From the NCBI GenBank assembly GCA_013399855.1, contig VXAY01004358.1, positions 82,859 to 146,858 of the forward strand: 64,000 nucleotides of DNA, written 5' to 3'. The position numbers and the translations under genes were made by a program. The notes under the pieces were generated by a model that was given only the letters and a program-made list of their open reading frames with translations, did no database searches and was not told where the DNA came from. This DNA is from Oxyruncus cristatus (taxonomy: Eukaryota > Chordata > Aves > Passeriformes > Cotingidae). This document shows, piece by piece, positions 26,001-39,307 of this stretch (the first letter of the stretch is position 1; every line of letters begins with the position of its first letter).

Positions 26001-26931
26001 TGTGATGTTCTTTCTCCCTGAAGAAACACTACCTACTGATCTCTAGATTGTCGTCTACCACCAAAGACTTCACTGAGATGTCATCCAGAGAAAAGCTGGA
26101 CATAGCAGGAGCTGTTTCAGCCATGAAGGTGTCCATGAGCTGTTCCAAAGGCCACCCACTTTGAAAGAACTGGTGTTTTACAAAACTCCTTGAGGTTAGG
26201 ACCCAAGGATTTGTTCTAAGTTCCCTCATCAACTAAAAGCAAAAGCTTTCTGAAGTTAGTCTACAAAGTTTGTTTCAGCAGATGCCCACTTGAAAACATA
26301 GCGGTTTGAACATCATGGTATCTTGGTACTCTCTATAATGTCCTAAATGTAAATTTAGGTCATTGGACTGAGTTAAAGCAACTTCTTAGAAGCCTTGTCT
26401 GAATTGGGTTTTAGATTTTCTCTACATTGACTAAGCTAGTGACAAGAAATACTCCTTTGACAATAAATCAAGATGGAAGAATGAGGAGAAAAAATGCCCA
26501 AGACATCTGACTATGTAAAGTTGTGCTGTAATAATGCAAGTACCTCTAAAATTCTATGTAAAATTGTCATTGCCCATACATCAGATTAGGTATCTTTAAA
26601 ATTGTTGTTCTTGAAGACAGAACAGATGATTAGAATCCTGGCCCATTACGTCTGAACAGAGAGGAACAGACTACATTTCTGGCTTGAAAAGTACATAAGC
26701 ACCTTCAAATGACAGAGAAAATAAAAACAGAAGCAGTTTTAGTTATGGTAAAGATTTGGGTTGAAAACTGAATATTCCTAAACTGAAGTGCTGAGGAACT
26801 GAAACCAACATCCTTTACACTTGAAGTCTACGGAGGAGAAGAAATAGACTAACCCATAAAAAGGAAGTAAAGGAAAGATTGAAGCAAAGCTGTTTGTCTT
26901 CAGTTTCTCATTTAGAAGGTCCTTCTGTAGG
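23021..26931. other. Unique AT-rich non-coding DNA
   Basis: No gene recognised with confidence. The stretch contains a T-run at 25190-25201 and a T/G-rich tract at about 25581-25658, listed separately. A weak exon-like segment on the minus strand at 26040-26232 is discussed in the findings. Confidence 0.55.
25581..25658 (+). repeat. T/G-rich low-complexity tract
   Basis: A T/G-only stretch with a GGGGGGAGGGG core and TTTTG units, of the same class as the tract near 6.5 kb. The short Phe/Gly-rich open frame across it is compositional. Confidence 0.85.
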
Positions 26932-26952
26932 AAAAAAAAAAAAAAAAAAAAA
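26932..26952 (+). repeat. Poly-A run (21 A)
   Basis: Uninterrupted A homopolymer. No AATAAA lies in the preceding 30 bases and no duplicated flanks were seen, so a processed retrocopy is not supported. Confidence 0.9.
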
Positions 26953-29705
26953 GAAGCTGAGTTAATGACCTTATATCATTACAGGATTCTGCAGAAGCAG
27001 CTCCACAATGTGTCATTGATAGGAACATCATAGACATGATATACTGTGATAAAAGTTTAAACCGAGGAAAATGAACAGAGGGAGGATGCTAAAAACATGA
27101 CTATTGCATCCCATGTGTACTGCATGCTGGAGGTAATCTCTTCTTTGACCCTGAAAATAACAAGCTTCTAGGTACTAGGACCAGAAAAACACTGAGAGAA
27201 CTCAGATTTTAGTCAAGCATTGAAGAGTCCTACAACAAAAAGGAAAGGGAGACCAAACTTTTAGTATATAGTGACTGTTGATTTTCTCTCTTTATAGTCA
27301 CTAAAATAGTTAGCAATTTTAGGATAGTAATGCCATGAACTACATGACCTCAAGGCTGACATTTTCCTTGTCTACTAAGGCAATCCTTACTGAGATTGAC
27401 ACATGTTGATAAGCAGGTTTTTAGCTTGTGTTTTCTTCCTATCTGCTCCATCATTAAACAATCTTACTGTCTAACACTTTTCACAACTGCTATCCTTATT
27501 TATATACAAAATGTTGCATAAAAATAGGTTCTTTAAGGTATATACTTGATCTCATCTGCTCTATGTAATAGTCTTTGAACTGTGGTTAGGATAACAATGA
27601 AATGTTATTTCTGCAAAACCTGTCAATAATCAAAGGCCAAAAATCAATCAATTTTGAGAGTGAATAGAATCACAGTAAAGTATTCCTACTTGAAAGTGCA
27701 AATGTAGATTATTAGCGTTTCATGCTACCAGAATTATTACCACTGTCTGTAAAAGTTATCTGCAATAATAAAACTACACAGGAAAGAAACAGCACAACCT
27801 GAGCTTCTTTACTCTTCAGGATGAGATAGCAGAGATATTGTTAGTGCATTTCTGGCACTAAAACATTTTTTTTTTATTAAATGTTGTCCATAGATGCCAA
27901 CAAGTACCATACATAACAGTAGGAATTATATATCAGACCTTTTCCTCACTTGGGCAAAAAGCAGTGCATTTCAAACAGTCAGGCTTAGCCTCTTTGCAGC
28001 TGGCAGGTTCTCATGTGCACGTGAGATAACTGATTTTTATAAATATGGTGAACACTGAAGAGCAGTATTTTTCATTTTCATTCCATACATCTAAATAAAA
28101 AGACAAAAAAGTAACCAGTAATACTTAATATTGCATGGTGGAAATACTGTGATTATTTCTCCATATGATTTTTTCCTGTGCAACTCTGTGCCACCAACAT
28201 AGTACTCAGTAATTATATTTAGAAGCTCCAAAAATTCTATATAGCCTGCATTCTGGTTCAGGAAACAGAAAATAATATTTCAGTTTTCTCACCAGAAAAA
28301 CCTACAAAAGTGACTGTCTTTTTAACACAAAAATCAAAGGTTTTTACCCAATAACACCTGCATAAAATTCATGTGTTCTGTCATTGTATTGACGAGATCC
28401 TTACATAAACTTTACATGATTTAGTATTTCTTTTTTTTTAATTAAAAGTTCAACATACGCAATGGAATTCAGGAATATTTACTTAATATTTGTATTATAA
28501 ACCTGCTGTCAAAACTTTATTAAAATAGTGTATAGAGAGGTTACTACTGCATTATTATGTAAACTTCATAATCTAATCTAAATGTCAAATGCCAGGATGA
28601 ATTTCTTGGGATTTTATTTTCTTTTTTTTTCCTCCTGTTCATATTCCATGAAATAGGCATTAAAAAGACCCATTCAGACCAAGTGGAAAAAGTGTCCTGT
28701 AGAATATTTTGTTTTGCTAGGTTCTTGTTGTTTTTCTCAATGTTTTCTTCTGTAATTGGTGGCCTTTAATTGCTTTGTGCATAAAGTGAAGAAAATTCTC
28801 AAAGACTATTTCTGTGATTGTGACGGAATTGCTATTCTTGCCGTCATCATTTTATACTAGAGAATTCAGCAATAGTAAAATCTGGAAGAATCCAGTAACA
28901 TACTTGACATGTGGACCATACCTATTAGCTTGGGATGCATTTGACATTTAGTCAAAGAAAACTGAATCCTTGGTGTAGGTCTCTGGTGTGTTTTTTTCTC
29001 ACTTTGATATTAGTAAAAGAAAAAATGGGTGAAGAATATGCAAGAAGTGAACCACTAAGTATGCATTGTGTTCAGGACAGTTCTCAGCAGTATTTATAAA
29101 TGTATTTGACTTTTTTTTCCCTTTTTAATATTATTCAGCTAGCTTAAAAATTTTATCTTTGTGAGTGGACGAAATTATATTTTTTTATTCCCCTTTTCTG
29201 TCTTTTATTTCCCTTTTCTACATGACTTCTCAAAACCAACTGTCAGAGTTCAGATAAGTAATATCTTATCCCCCTGGACCTCTGATACTCATTAATTCAA
29301 ATTCACTAATTTTTAGAAATTGCCTTTTCCCATATCTGCCCATATCTTTCTTAATATTTTTTTTCTTACCTTAATAGTTCTCTGCCATAAATATTCCTCT
29401 ACATGTTTTGGAATATTTCATCAGCTCCACAGTCTATATAATAGCTCGTGGTAATATTTTCAGGACTAGAGAGTTTGGTACTGGCTGAATTTCATCTTGA
29501 TTCTCTGTATGGTACTGTTCGTATTGTGTCTTCAGCTACTGTTCTCTGCTCTAGAGAGCCTATGGCTACTTCGCAATAAAATATTCAAAACTTATCACAC
29601 TGATTTTATAAATTTTGTGCTTGTTGGCTAGTTATGAATTGTATTCCTAAATGTTTACTATGAAGTGTGATTCCAACATGAACAGAAAGAAGAAAAAATA
29701 TAGGA

Positions 29706-29736
29706 ATAATAAAATAAATAAAAATAAAATAAAAAA
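29706..29736 (+). repeat. (AAAT/AAAAT)n simple repeat
   Basis: Irregular AAATA/AAAAT units, about 30 bp. Confidence 0.8.
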
Positions 29737-30184
29737 CTTGGGTCTTAATGAAATAAACATTGAAATTCTCTGAGTTAAATACTACTGGTTTGCTATTGGA
29801 AGAGATAAATATGGAATGGCTTGACCTGGTTTTCAACAGAATTTCTCTACAGTGGCAGCCCTGTCTGGGCAGAGATTACCCGGAAAGGACAGATAGGAGC
29901 CTGATCATCACAAGCAGCTCTTGTGTGTGTGTGCTCCTTGTTTTAAAATATGTTATAGCCCAATAAACAGGGCTTGGCAGCAGAGCATGGTGGTCCTGCG
30001 GTAGCCTGGTCACTGCCATTGGAAGGATGAGGTGTGCTGCCTAATTCATGTCCCTGCAGCTGTGCACTGGAGGGTGAATCCTGCAGCACAGCTGACACCC
30101 AGGGCAGGGCAGATTCTTCACTGTTTTTCTTGCCCAGGCACTTATCTCATGGAGCAGATAGTACTAAGTAGCTTGACAAGGGGT

Positions 30185-30287
30185 GATTGTAACAAACAGC
30201 GATTTCTGATATCCCAAACATCCAAAAATACCATTCCACAGATTGCTTTTATCTCCCCCTCAGTGCACCACTTTGTTTGTTACAATC
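30185..30287. repeat. Inverted repeat, 14-bp perfect arms, 75-nt spacer
   Basis: The arm gattgtaacaaaca at 30185-30198 is exactly reverse-complementary to tgtttgttacaatc at 30274-30287. The spacer is unique sequence. This could be the terminal repeats of a small DNA-transposon remnant (MITE-like), a hairpin-forming element, or chance. No flanking target-site duplication is obvious. Confidence 0.6.
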
Positions 30288-33200
30288 TCAGCAATTTGTG
30301 TATTATGCAGTCCCTTTGGAGGAGCTTGTGAAATATTTATGAGTGCCAAGAAAATTTAGAAGATATATTTTGCAAGTACTACAATATGATCTGTACAGTG
30401 GAAACTTACCTTTTTCATTAGAATATATAGCACTTTAAATGAAACCACTGGTAGGGAAATTTCTATTTCTGCTGTCAGAACCTACATGGAAAAATGTTGT
30501 TTGTGTCTCAGAGACTGTAATTTTACCAGTGCCACAAAATCTAACTGAAATAATATTTTTTAGGTATTTCTTTACTTTTTTTTAAGTGAGGTTGATTGTT
30601 CAGGAGGTGAAAAGTACCAAACTGGAAATAAGGCTGGAAGTGGAAGGAACTGATTTCCCATCCATATAAACCTTTTGTGACACCATCAGGAGCCAGGCAA
30701 GTCTCTTTGAACTGCTCTGTCAAATTACCCTATTAGTGAAGCACCATGTTGAGGGCCTACAGATGAATAGTGTAGCTTTATTTACGCTTGTAGATTTAAA
30801 ATAGCTGGAACCAGAGTCTACCATTGAAGCCAAGAAGTGGGAAAAAATCCATATCCATTTGGTTAAACCCTCTGAGCCTCCAAAGGAGGTAAATCATGTA
30901 AAAATTGTCTCTGGAAACTTTTCCTTCTCCATCTAACTTGGCAGCTTTACTAGCTATCATCTGGGAAACCAAAAGCTGCTGCTTTTGCAGCATAGATGTT
31001 TGACACTCAGTGCCCAGAAGCATTTCCTGGAGGTGTCTGGTTTACAGAGGTGAAGATGGAAAGACTAGTGAGTAAAGGCCTTGCAGCAGCAGTCGAAGCT
31101 GGGATGGTGCTTGCTTTGAGGGATATGGTTCTTTCTCTTCCCGGTACAGGTAATGTTTCAAGCCTGCCCATGAAAAACAGAAGAAAAAACTTTTAATGAA
31201 ACACTCTGAAGGAACAATTAACATTTTGAAATGTAGGAATTTTTTTTAATAAACCTTGTTTCATTCTGGTTTTCTTTTTTCTTTTTGAGATTTTTACATT
31301 TGCAAAGTGAAAGGATTGTATTTGAGACTTTTCAAGGGTTTTTAGATATCAAAGAGAAAAAAAAAAAACCCAAAACAAAACAGTTCTATCATGTAACAGA
31401 GTAAGATTTAAACACCACTGCATATTTTTGATGACAGACATTTGTGTAAGTTGGGAGAAAAAGATGCACCCAGCATATCTTGAAAATTACTACATACAAG
31501 TCAGGATGACTCCTACACAGATAAACACTACAAGATGGGAAATATGACAAGAGGTATCTGGTGGTGGCCAAGGAGATAGAGGCTTCTTCTGATAGATTGA
31601 AAATATAACTTTTGCTTAACACAAAGCCCAGAAGAGAAAATGTTTTCCTTTAACTCCACAAAACTAAGAAATATTTTTACACAACTTTGCCTATTTAAAC
31701 TCACCCCATACAGCTAGGACAGGAAATACAATTAAAATAACATTTTTGAAAGATCTTCTATTCCTTTACTTTTCTGTTGGAAACACAAATATCCTCTACA
31801 GATTTCTCTTCTGTGTAATGTCTCATTCTGGCAAAATGTTTGTAAGTTCATACACACTTATGTTTTTCTGTACTTAATAATTTTCAACATTGTCCTCTAG
31901 AGAAATATCTTTTGCAGCAATATTATCCCCTTTCCATCTCTTCCAGATTTTTTTTAATGTTTATATACAGTAAATAAGTGTATATATTTTCAGCTGAGAC
32001 AGACCTTGAAACATAATGTACCTTTTTATAGCATTATTCACCCACTCAGAAGAAAACAATTCACAAACATGGAGTTTAAAATACATCATAAGTCACGCTT
32101 CTTGTGGTGACATCCCTTGCATTAATAGCTGTAACACATGGAAGTAGATCTGAATGAATTTAAAATTGCGGCGTCCAAAAATATATTCATTTAACCCTGA
32201 GGTACTGGAGATGAACAAAACCCCAAATGGGTCTGGGAAGTAGGTTTTGTTAGTGAGTGGGTGACAGGCAGACTTAGAGATGTTGTCAAAAAAGGGAATA
32301 TAGTAACTACAGGTCCTTATGCTCATACCATATCAGAGTTGTCTACCTCTTGTTAAGCAGCATACCTGTTCTGTCCCTGAAGAGCTGGGCATATTTGTTC
32401 ATCATCTTTACTAAGATGTATCCTTACTGAAATCTAAACTGAGTCTCTCCTTGCCCATCTTCATCTCTACCTGATTACTGACACACTTGCCCAGAACCTA
32501 CCCTGAGCAATACCTTCACCAAAATGCTCCTGGGGTGAAGTGAAAACTCGAGTCATGATCCCAAGGTCTTTCCTGAAGAGTTGCCTTGAAACAGACACAC
32601 CAGCACAGCTTTGTAAAGGTAATTTGGCTTTTAATTCCTGCTTTTCAGGTGGGCAATACATTTTAATATCTGGTTGCGTGTAACTGCCTTTTTCTACCAG
32701 ACTACTTGAACAAGGTTTCAAGCTGTCCCAATCTTGAAATCTGTGACAGAGTATCTCAATGTCTGCACCACATGAAAATTCTGAGAACAAATTCCTTCCC
32801 CATATAATGAAGAAAATGTACTCAATCAAAAGAGGAAACAAGTTCCAATGCTTGTCAAGCTGTCTCTGTACAGATCCTATTTCTGAAAATACTGGCTTGT
32901 AGGAAGGAGTCTTAGTCCCTTAATGAGCTGTTTATCCCCACTGGAGCGGGCAAGGTAAGAAATATTTTCTGAAGGATCAGTTCTCCATAAGAACATAGCT
33001 TATGTGAAGTGAAAGGGCAGCAATAAACTATGACTGTACAGATAAATTAACAGTTTCTGGGTTTTTATTAAAGTGTAACATAAAAAACTAATCCTATGCT
33101 TGCTTGCAGAACTTCTCTGGAGCCATAATTTATTGGAGATTCTGAATTATTCAGAAAACATGGTTTGGGGCTTTTTTCTCTCTTTTTTTTTGTTCTGATC

Positions 33201-35112
33201 CAGCAATCTTCTGTATTCCATCTGCAGCTAAAAGCAGGACAGTAAGCTCCAGTGTGAGAGATTCTGAGTCTGCATCTCATAGTGGAACCAAAAACAATTG
33301 GCACGAATCCTTCCGTCTAAGGCCATACATGAGTGGTAGACACTTTTGCTATGGTTATCTACAAGCAATTTATAATTTATAAATAATATGCTTAAACATA
33401 ATTACAAATTACAGTGTAGACACACTCAGATATATTTGTATTTTTATTCTATTTATCCTCCTTTTTTTTTTACATATTATGAATGCTATTTGATTTTGAA
33501 GAAGAAAATGAGAGTCCTGCCAAAACTCCAGGTAATCTCTAATGCACAAATCATATGCAGTCACATTAATCATAAATATCACATTACTAACAGCTACAGA
33601 TCAGTTATATGATACATGTACGACTAAATGAAAAGAAACCCAAACAAATATTGATCAAGAAGTGTCTATACTTTATTATTTGTCTCAGTCATGAGCTCAT
33701 TTATTGGAATTTCTTCTCTGGCTATCCTTTCCAGGCACAGGTATAAACACACTTTAAGAAAAAAATCCAAACAACACATTTTTTGTTTGCAAAAGAATGA
33801 TTGTGGCTTAGTTTTTAAAGACAGGGTGTATTTCATAGGCCTGATCAGGGAGCGAAAGGAACAATGTCAGTGGGAGCATAGGGGGTTTCTAAATAACTGG
33901 TGAAGGAGAAATGGCAGCAACCAAGTCAATTCTCATACCACCTGCATGCAGACACAGAGAGAAACAGGATACTGGAGTAGGATGATACCCTGCCCTTAGC
34001 ATCCAAAGGCCTAGTCTTGTCTCGGGAAGAAGTTTAAATTCATAGTCCATGGTAAAGATCACCAGTAATATATTTACAAAAAGTCAAAATAAACATCATG
34101 CAGGGACAAATGTCATGGCAAAACCTGCAAGCATTACAGCTTTAAAGGGATTATAATTTGAAAAGTATTGGAGACAAGAAAACAAGAATTTTTTGTCCAA
34201 GAAGTATGCAGAAGTGGTCATGGAGAAGAAGACATAGGGGGTTTTACTTGAATTTTTTTTCCAATTAAAAAAGAAATAAAATTTTTTTTAAGGTGAACAG
34301 ATAACAGAATTTCTGAAAAAAAACCCAAAGACTATGAATTGCTGACGAGTCAGACTGGGAAGGGAATCAAGCACTTTGTGGGCTTTATTGCAGTATTTGA
34401 CCCATTTGCAATTAACCTGAATCTATGGATCAGATTATTAAAGAGATAGAGATATAAATTCATTAGGTCAGCCATCTAAATATTTAAGTATTTAAATGGC
34501 AGAATACTGGCAATAAGTGCTTTGGATACCATCTGTAAGTACGAAATATACTTTCCTATATCAGTAATATTAAACACACTTTTCATTTTCACTTTTTATT
34601 TTGTGCTACTGCATAGGGAAAGTTGTCTTGGTTTAGATATATTCTGCAGCTTCATTTAACCAAAATTGAAGTTGTTGTCTAACTTGTCTGTTGTAGGGTT
34701 TATCTTCAATTCTGTTTTCTATCTATTCAATGGAATAAAGATCAACCAAATTTAGGAAAACACGATGTTGATGTTTTGTCTGCCTGTGTCCCAACACAGG
34801 AGAACAAGGACATTTGCATGGTTGATTGGGGCGCACTGAAGACTGAAGTAAAGCTTGAGAAGAACCATGCCATCCATATACTGTTCTCTGGGGAGTTGCA
34901 CAAAAAAATGTACATGTAGGTGACGGGGAATCTGCTGAGGCAAATGAAATCAATGATTTTACTACTGCTAAAGCTTTCAGGTTGGGATGAGGACCCTAAA
35001 TCAGAGAACAGGTATATTTATTGTTTACAGATCTGGACACTGGCTTTTCCCTTTGGTGCATAAAGTGCTGGAGCAAATCCCTCTCCCTAGTGTGAGGGTA
35101 GAAATGGGGGAA

Positions 35113-35260
35113 GAGTTGAGTCACCATCCCTGAAAGCACTCAAAAAAGGTGTGTATCCACACATGAGCTAGCAATGAACATGACGGTCCTGCTAGGTTGA
35201 GAGTTGGACTTGGTGATCTTAGAGGTCTTTTCCAACCCTGATGATTCTATGTTTGTATGA
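35113..35260 (+). mobile_element. CR1 LINE 3'-end fragment
   Basis: Plus-strand match to the last ~150 bp of CR1. It has 'gagtcaccatccctgaaagc' (end of ORF2), a 'ttggacttggtgatcttaga' block followed by 'ggtcttttccaaccctgatg', and terminal octamers 'attctatgtttgtatg'. The left boundary is abrupt, as expected for 5' truncation. No coding potential. Confidence 0.93.
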
Positions 35261-36267
35261 ATTGCATGCTCAGGCTTGAATATTGTGAGGAGGGTTTTCA
35301 AAAGTTTCACATCACAAATCTGCTTGAAGCTGTCCACACTTGGGTAGAAGGCGCTGCAACTTACTTGTACATCTATATACCTTAAAGGTATTTAATTAAA
35401 ATTTTGTTTTGTTTTATTTTAAAGTAAATGTTTCTTAAAAAGCTACATTTTTCCCTGCTAAGGAAACTAAAAGACTAATTATTATCCTCACTATTGCAGT
35501 GTATTAAAATGTTTAGTTCCCAGAAAAATTGAGTTAGTTAATGATGCCAATTTTGCTCACTATGATAAAATAGAATTGTTTTCACAGTATACTCTATTTA
35601 AAATGTTAAATTAATGTCATATACGCTGTATTAACTGATCAGCTGTGCTCTTTCCAAAACTCCACTTAAAGCAGCCAATGAGTGCAGGTGGGAGCTCCTG
35701 GAGCCCAACCCGCAAAATTCAATTTTTAATTCAGAGTCATTCAGGATGTGCCTTACAATGGGAATATCCCAAATGGTGTAGGTTATGATAAGATGACCAG
35801 AATATCTGATTTTTATGTGCTCCTATGAGAGCTCCATTTTGAAAAAAGTTGTTTTTTATTTATTTCCCCCACCCCATTGCTCCTTCTTTTTCATTAGCTA
35901 GACTTATCCACTCTGCTTGGGCAAATCTTTGAAGTTCAAAGTACATCACATGTTATATGTCATATGATGGGTGGAAGAAGACTGGGGTTTTAATTTCAAA
36001 TACCAAGGAAAAACTAGCTGGGGCAAAACAAGTGACTTCCACAAGAAACCAGCTCAGTCTCCCTGAAAGGGAGAGGAAACTTTTACAAGGCAGCACTCTC
36101 TTGCAGCTCTTTTTGATGATAGACAGAAACAAAAACATCCAAGGAAATTTCAGTGAAAAGGAAGATTCAGACAACAATTTATTGTAAGTGATAGAGTTTA
36201 AAAAGTACATCTGTACAGTCTTATCCAATGTTTCAGAGTCTGTAGCTCTTACACATATGCAACTCAT
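35261..36267. other. Unique AT-rich non-coding DNA
   Basis: Nothing recognised. Overlapping opposite-strand frames of 76-106 codons near 35953-36273 show no family resemblance. Confidence 0.6.
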
Positions 36268-36575
36268 CAACAAATAAAAGCAACAGAAAAATTAGAAAAA
36301 AAAGAGGTAAAAAAAGCAAAAACCCCAAACCAAACAAAAAACCAACCAACCAAAAAAAAACCTAAAAAAAACCGCAAAGAAATGAAAAACCAAAACCAAA
36401 ACCACAAAAAAAACCAAACAAAAAAGGAAAAACAAAACAAAACAAAACAAATCAACAAAACAAACAAAAAACCCCAAACCAACAACAAATAAACAAACAA
36501 ACCAACCAACCAACCAAATAAAAAACCCCACCAAAATTAAAAAAAAAAAAAACCCCAACCAAAACACAAACCCAC
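36268..36575 (+). repeat. A/C-only low-complexity tract (~300 bp)
   Basis: The plus strand is almost entirely A and C, with irregular CAAAA, CCAAA and AAAACCCC units and a short (CCAA)n near 36498-36517. G and T are nearly absent. Two overlapping minus-strand frames of 80 and 110 codons, made of Phe, Leu, Val, Trp and Gly, are by-products that can mimic membrane proteins. It is the complementary class to the T/G tracts at 6.5, 25.6 and 56.9 kb. Confidence 0.92.
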
Positions 36576-37720
36576 AGAAAGTACCCATAAGACCAGATCT
36601 TGCTGAGAAATGAAATCTTTTCATCTTTCACTGGAAATTAGGTCACACTGTATTAATCTTATTCAAAGAACACAAACTCTAATATATTATATGAAATGCT
36701 TACAGAGAAACAAGTGAATGGAGTGGGTATGAACCCACAGAGAGAATTAGATAAGCGCCACTTCTCTGGTATGCTTATTATTGATTTTTGTCTCCCTTAG
36801 CAAATTGATTCATGTATGGTATGATAGACTGTAAAACTATTTGATACTGTCAAACTTGTTTTATGTGTTTGATTTACATGCCAAAAAGTGAAAAACTAAT
36901 GAAGATGTTCATCCTCTAAACTTTAATTCAACTTTCCTCTAAATGTTGTAACCAATAAGACTATAAGGCACTTCTAAAGTCTTAAACCATGGTATCATTC
37001 TAATGGATGTGTCTGGTCTGTCAAATTAGACAAGAGCTTGACAAGACCATGTACATTGAATTACTCATCTTTAAGAATTAATATTTTTTCTCAAATTTCT
37101 CTTATGCATCATTTGACATATTGTGGCGAATGTCCTATCAGGTACACTGGGCTGCAGGAGCTGCTACCGGAACTTTGCATGGAAGAAGAGCCAAGTCTGG
37201 ATTCTTCACCCACATCCTTCAGCAAAGACACCATGCTGATTTAGTTGGCTGTGAAATGCTTATAGCTGTGCTTAAGTTTTCTCAACTTCTGTTTTCCACC
37301 TCATTCACTCTCTTTTTTTTTTTCTTTTTTTAATCCATCACTTAAAATAAGGCCCAAGTAAATGACTGATTTAACATTGGTTCTTGGGTAGGATGACATT
37401 TCATGTGTTGTTCCTACACCTGATAAACCTCCACTCACTTATGGTGCTGCCACATTCTGATTTATGTTTGTTTAGCTCATGAGAACCATCATTGCCACAG
37501 CCTATGGCTCAACTAGATATGTGACACACATAGTGACCACAGAATCTGCAAATGTGAAAATATATCAAAGCCACTAAGAATATTTTATTTTCTTGAGTAG
37601 AGATTTGTTGACTCAACAATGGGATATCAGTAAAAGAGTTTGAAATCAAGAGAAGTAAACACAACCCAATTTCTAATTGTGACTGATAATAATAAAGAGC
37701 TTGGTGAGATTCAAATCAAG

Positions 37721-37766
37721 GTCTAAGTTTGGATTGAATCCATGTCTAAGTTTGCATTGAATCCAA
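37721..37766 (+). repeat. 23-bp tandem duplication
   Basis: Two adjacent 23-bp copies beginning 'gtctaagtttggattgaatc' and 'gtctaagtttgcattgaatc' differ at one clear position. This is a small local slippage duplication. Confidence 0.9.
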
Positions 37767-38926
37767 ACATTTCTCCCATCAGTATTATCAAATCACCTCT
37801 TTTCTTTTTTCCTTCTTTGAAATTTCCCTCTTTGAATTCATCAGAACCACTCTCAGACACAGCTGTAAGACTGACTGTAAATATAGTTTGCTTTACTTCC
37901 ATCTACCAGACTCCTGAGTCTATTAGCCCAATGTATTAACTCAGCAGGAATGTTTGGGTGTGCAGGGTCCTAAGTGCTTTAAAGGCTTCTCCCACCATGC
38001 TTGAGGCAGTCTTTGGAGTCTTGCAATCTTCAAGACTCACATACATCTTCAAAGTGACCTAAGGACTGCTTTTAACACAGGTTATTCTGTGTGTCTAATC
38101 TGTTCATATCGTGCTTGGAAATACAAAATTCCACGGCAGTTGCTTATATGTCTTCATTTCCAATACACATTCAGCTGCCAAGAGTGACCTACCAATACTT
38201 CAGGATCCTCTTAATAGTTTAGCGAAGGGCTCTCCATGGATGAGTGTTCCAAGACTAACTCTATTGTACTTCTGGGTTAGTGTGTGCATCCCCTACTAAT
38301 AATCTAAGAGAGTTTGACACAGAAGGATTTTCAGTGCTGAAGTTGTATCATTTTGATTTTTTTTTTAAAGTTGCAGCAGCTACTGAAACTTTTTCATAGT
38401 ACCACGAAGCTGTTGAGCCAGGTTTTGTGCATCAATGGGAAACAAAAAAGGACAGAATGAGCACCAGAAGTTTTCAGCACTGACACCCACTAATGTGATT
38501 GCTTTCTTCTATTACACTGAAATATGTGCACTCAGGATGACAAGAGAACAAGGTTCTGAAAAGAAAATCTGCACTCTATCATTGTATTACTAAGGGATTT
38601 TTTTTTTTTTCAGTAGAAACATAGTGAGTCAACTTTGTTTTGGAGGCATTTATTTCTGCAACAAATCAACAGTTATGAATTTTCTGTGGGAAGAAGTAAC
38701 TGGTTCTAAATATAAAACCACAACAAGTATTCATGTCTTACTGAACTTAATATAGTTGTGTTCTTACTGTTGTTACAGGACTTCACTTCTTGTTTCTTTA
38801 AACAATTAGAAGTAATGAAAATATGCACACTCAATTAAGGCTAAGACTTTCATGAAAATGGAAAAAGGATGAAAACTCTGTCCTGTGATACATTTACAGT
38901 CTGGACAAGACTGTGGGCTGTATTTC

Positions 38927-38945
38927 TTTTTTTTTTTTTTTTTTT
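38927..38945 (+). repeat. Poly-T run (19 T)
   Basis: Uninterrupted T homopolymer with no recognisable retrocopy beside it. Confidence 0.9.
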
Positions 38946-39282
38946 CTGTTACAAATGCATTTTGAGAAATCAACTGTCATTTGGCAGTTTGCTTTTTGCT
39001 GTGATTAAGATGTCACGTCTACATGTTAAATCCTCACCTCTGCTTGATATAATGCAGTAAAGAAGCTATGAAAATACATGTTCAAACTTAAGACCTTAAT
39101 ATTACTTTTAAATGAAATAACATCTAATAATTAATTTTTAGTTGAGCAGTAGTAGTCACGGTAGCAGAAAAAGGAGAAGTGCAAACAGAGAAGCTGATTC
39201 TCTGTCAGAGCTATTTGGATTTGCCTAAGTAGATGTACGATGTGTATTTACTTTGAGGTTACTTGGGAAATATATTAAAAAA

Positions 39283-39307
39283 GAAAAAAACAACAACAAC
39301 AACAAAA
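39283..39307 (+). repeat. (AAC)n microsatellite
   Basis: About five ACA/AAC units after an A-rich lead. Confidence 0.85.

Larger units (their letters stand above)
26953..35112. other. Unique AT-rich non-coding DNA
   Basis: About 8 kb without recognisable genes or transposons. Visible items are an (AAATA)n-like patch at about 29706-29736, a 14-bp perfect inverted repeat at 30185-30287 and scattered T-runs. A minus-strand open frame of 124 codons at 32467-32841 has no recognisable domain and is left uncalled. Confidence 0.55.

Noticed and set aside
26932..26952. Processed pseudogene tail
   Set aside because: The A-run has no upstream polyadenylation signal, no recognisable mRNA body and no flanking duplication.
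36267..36624. Two overlapping minus-strand frames resembling multi-pass membrane proteins
   Set aside because: They are translations of the A/C-only tract; Phe, Val, Leu and Trp follow from T/G-only codons.
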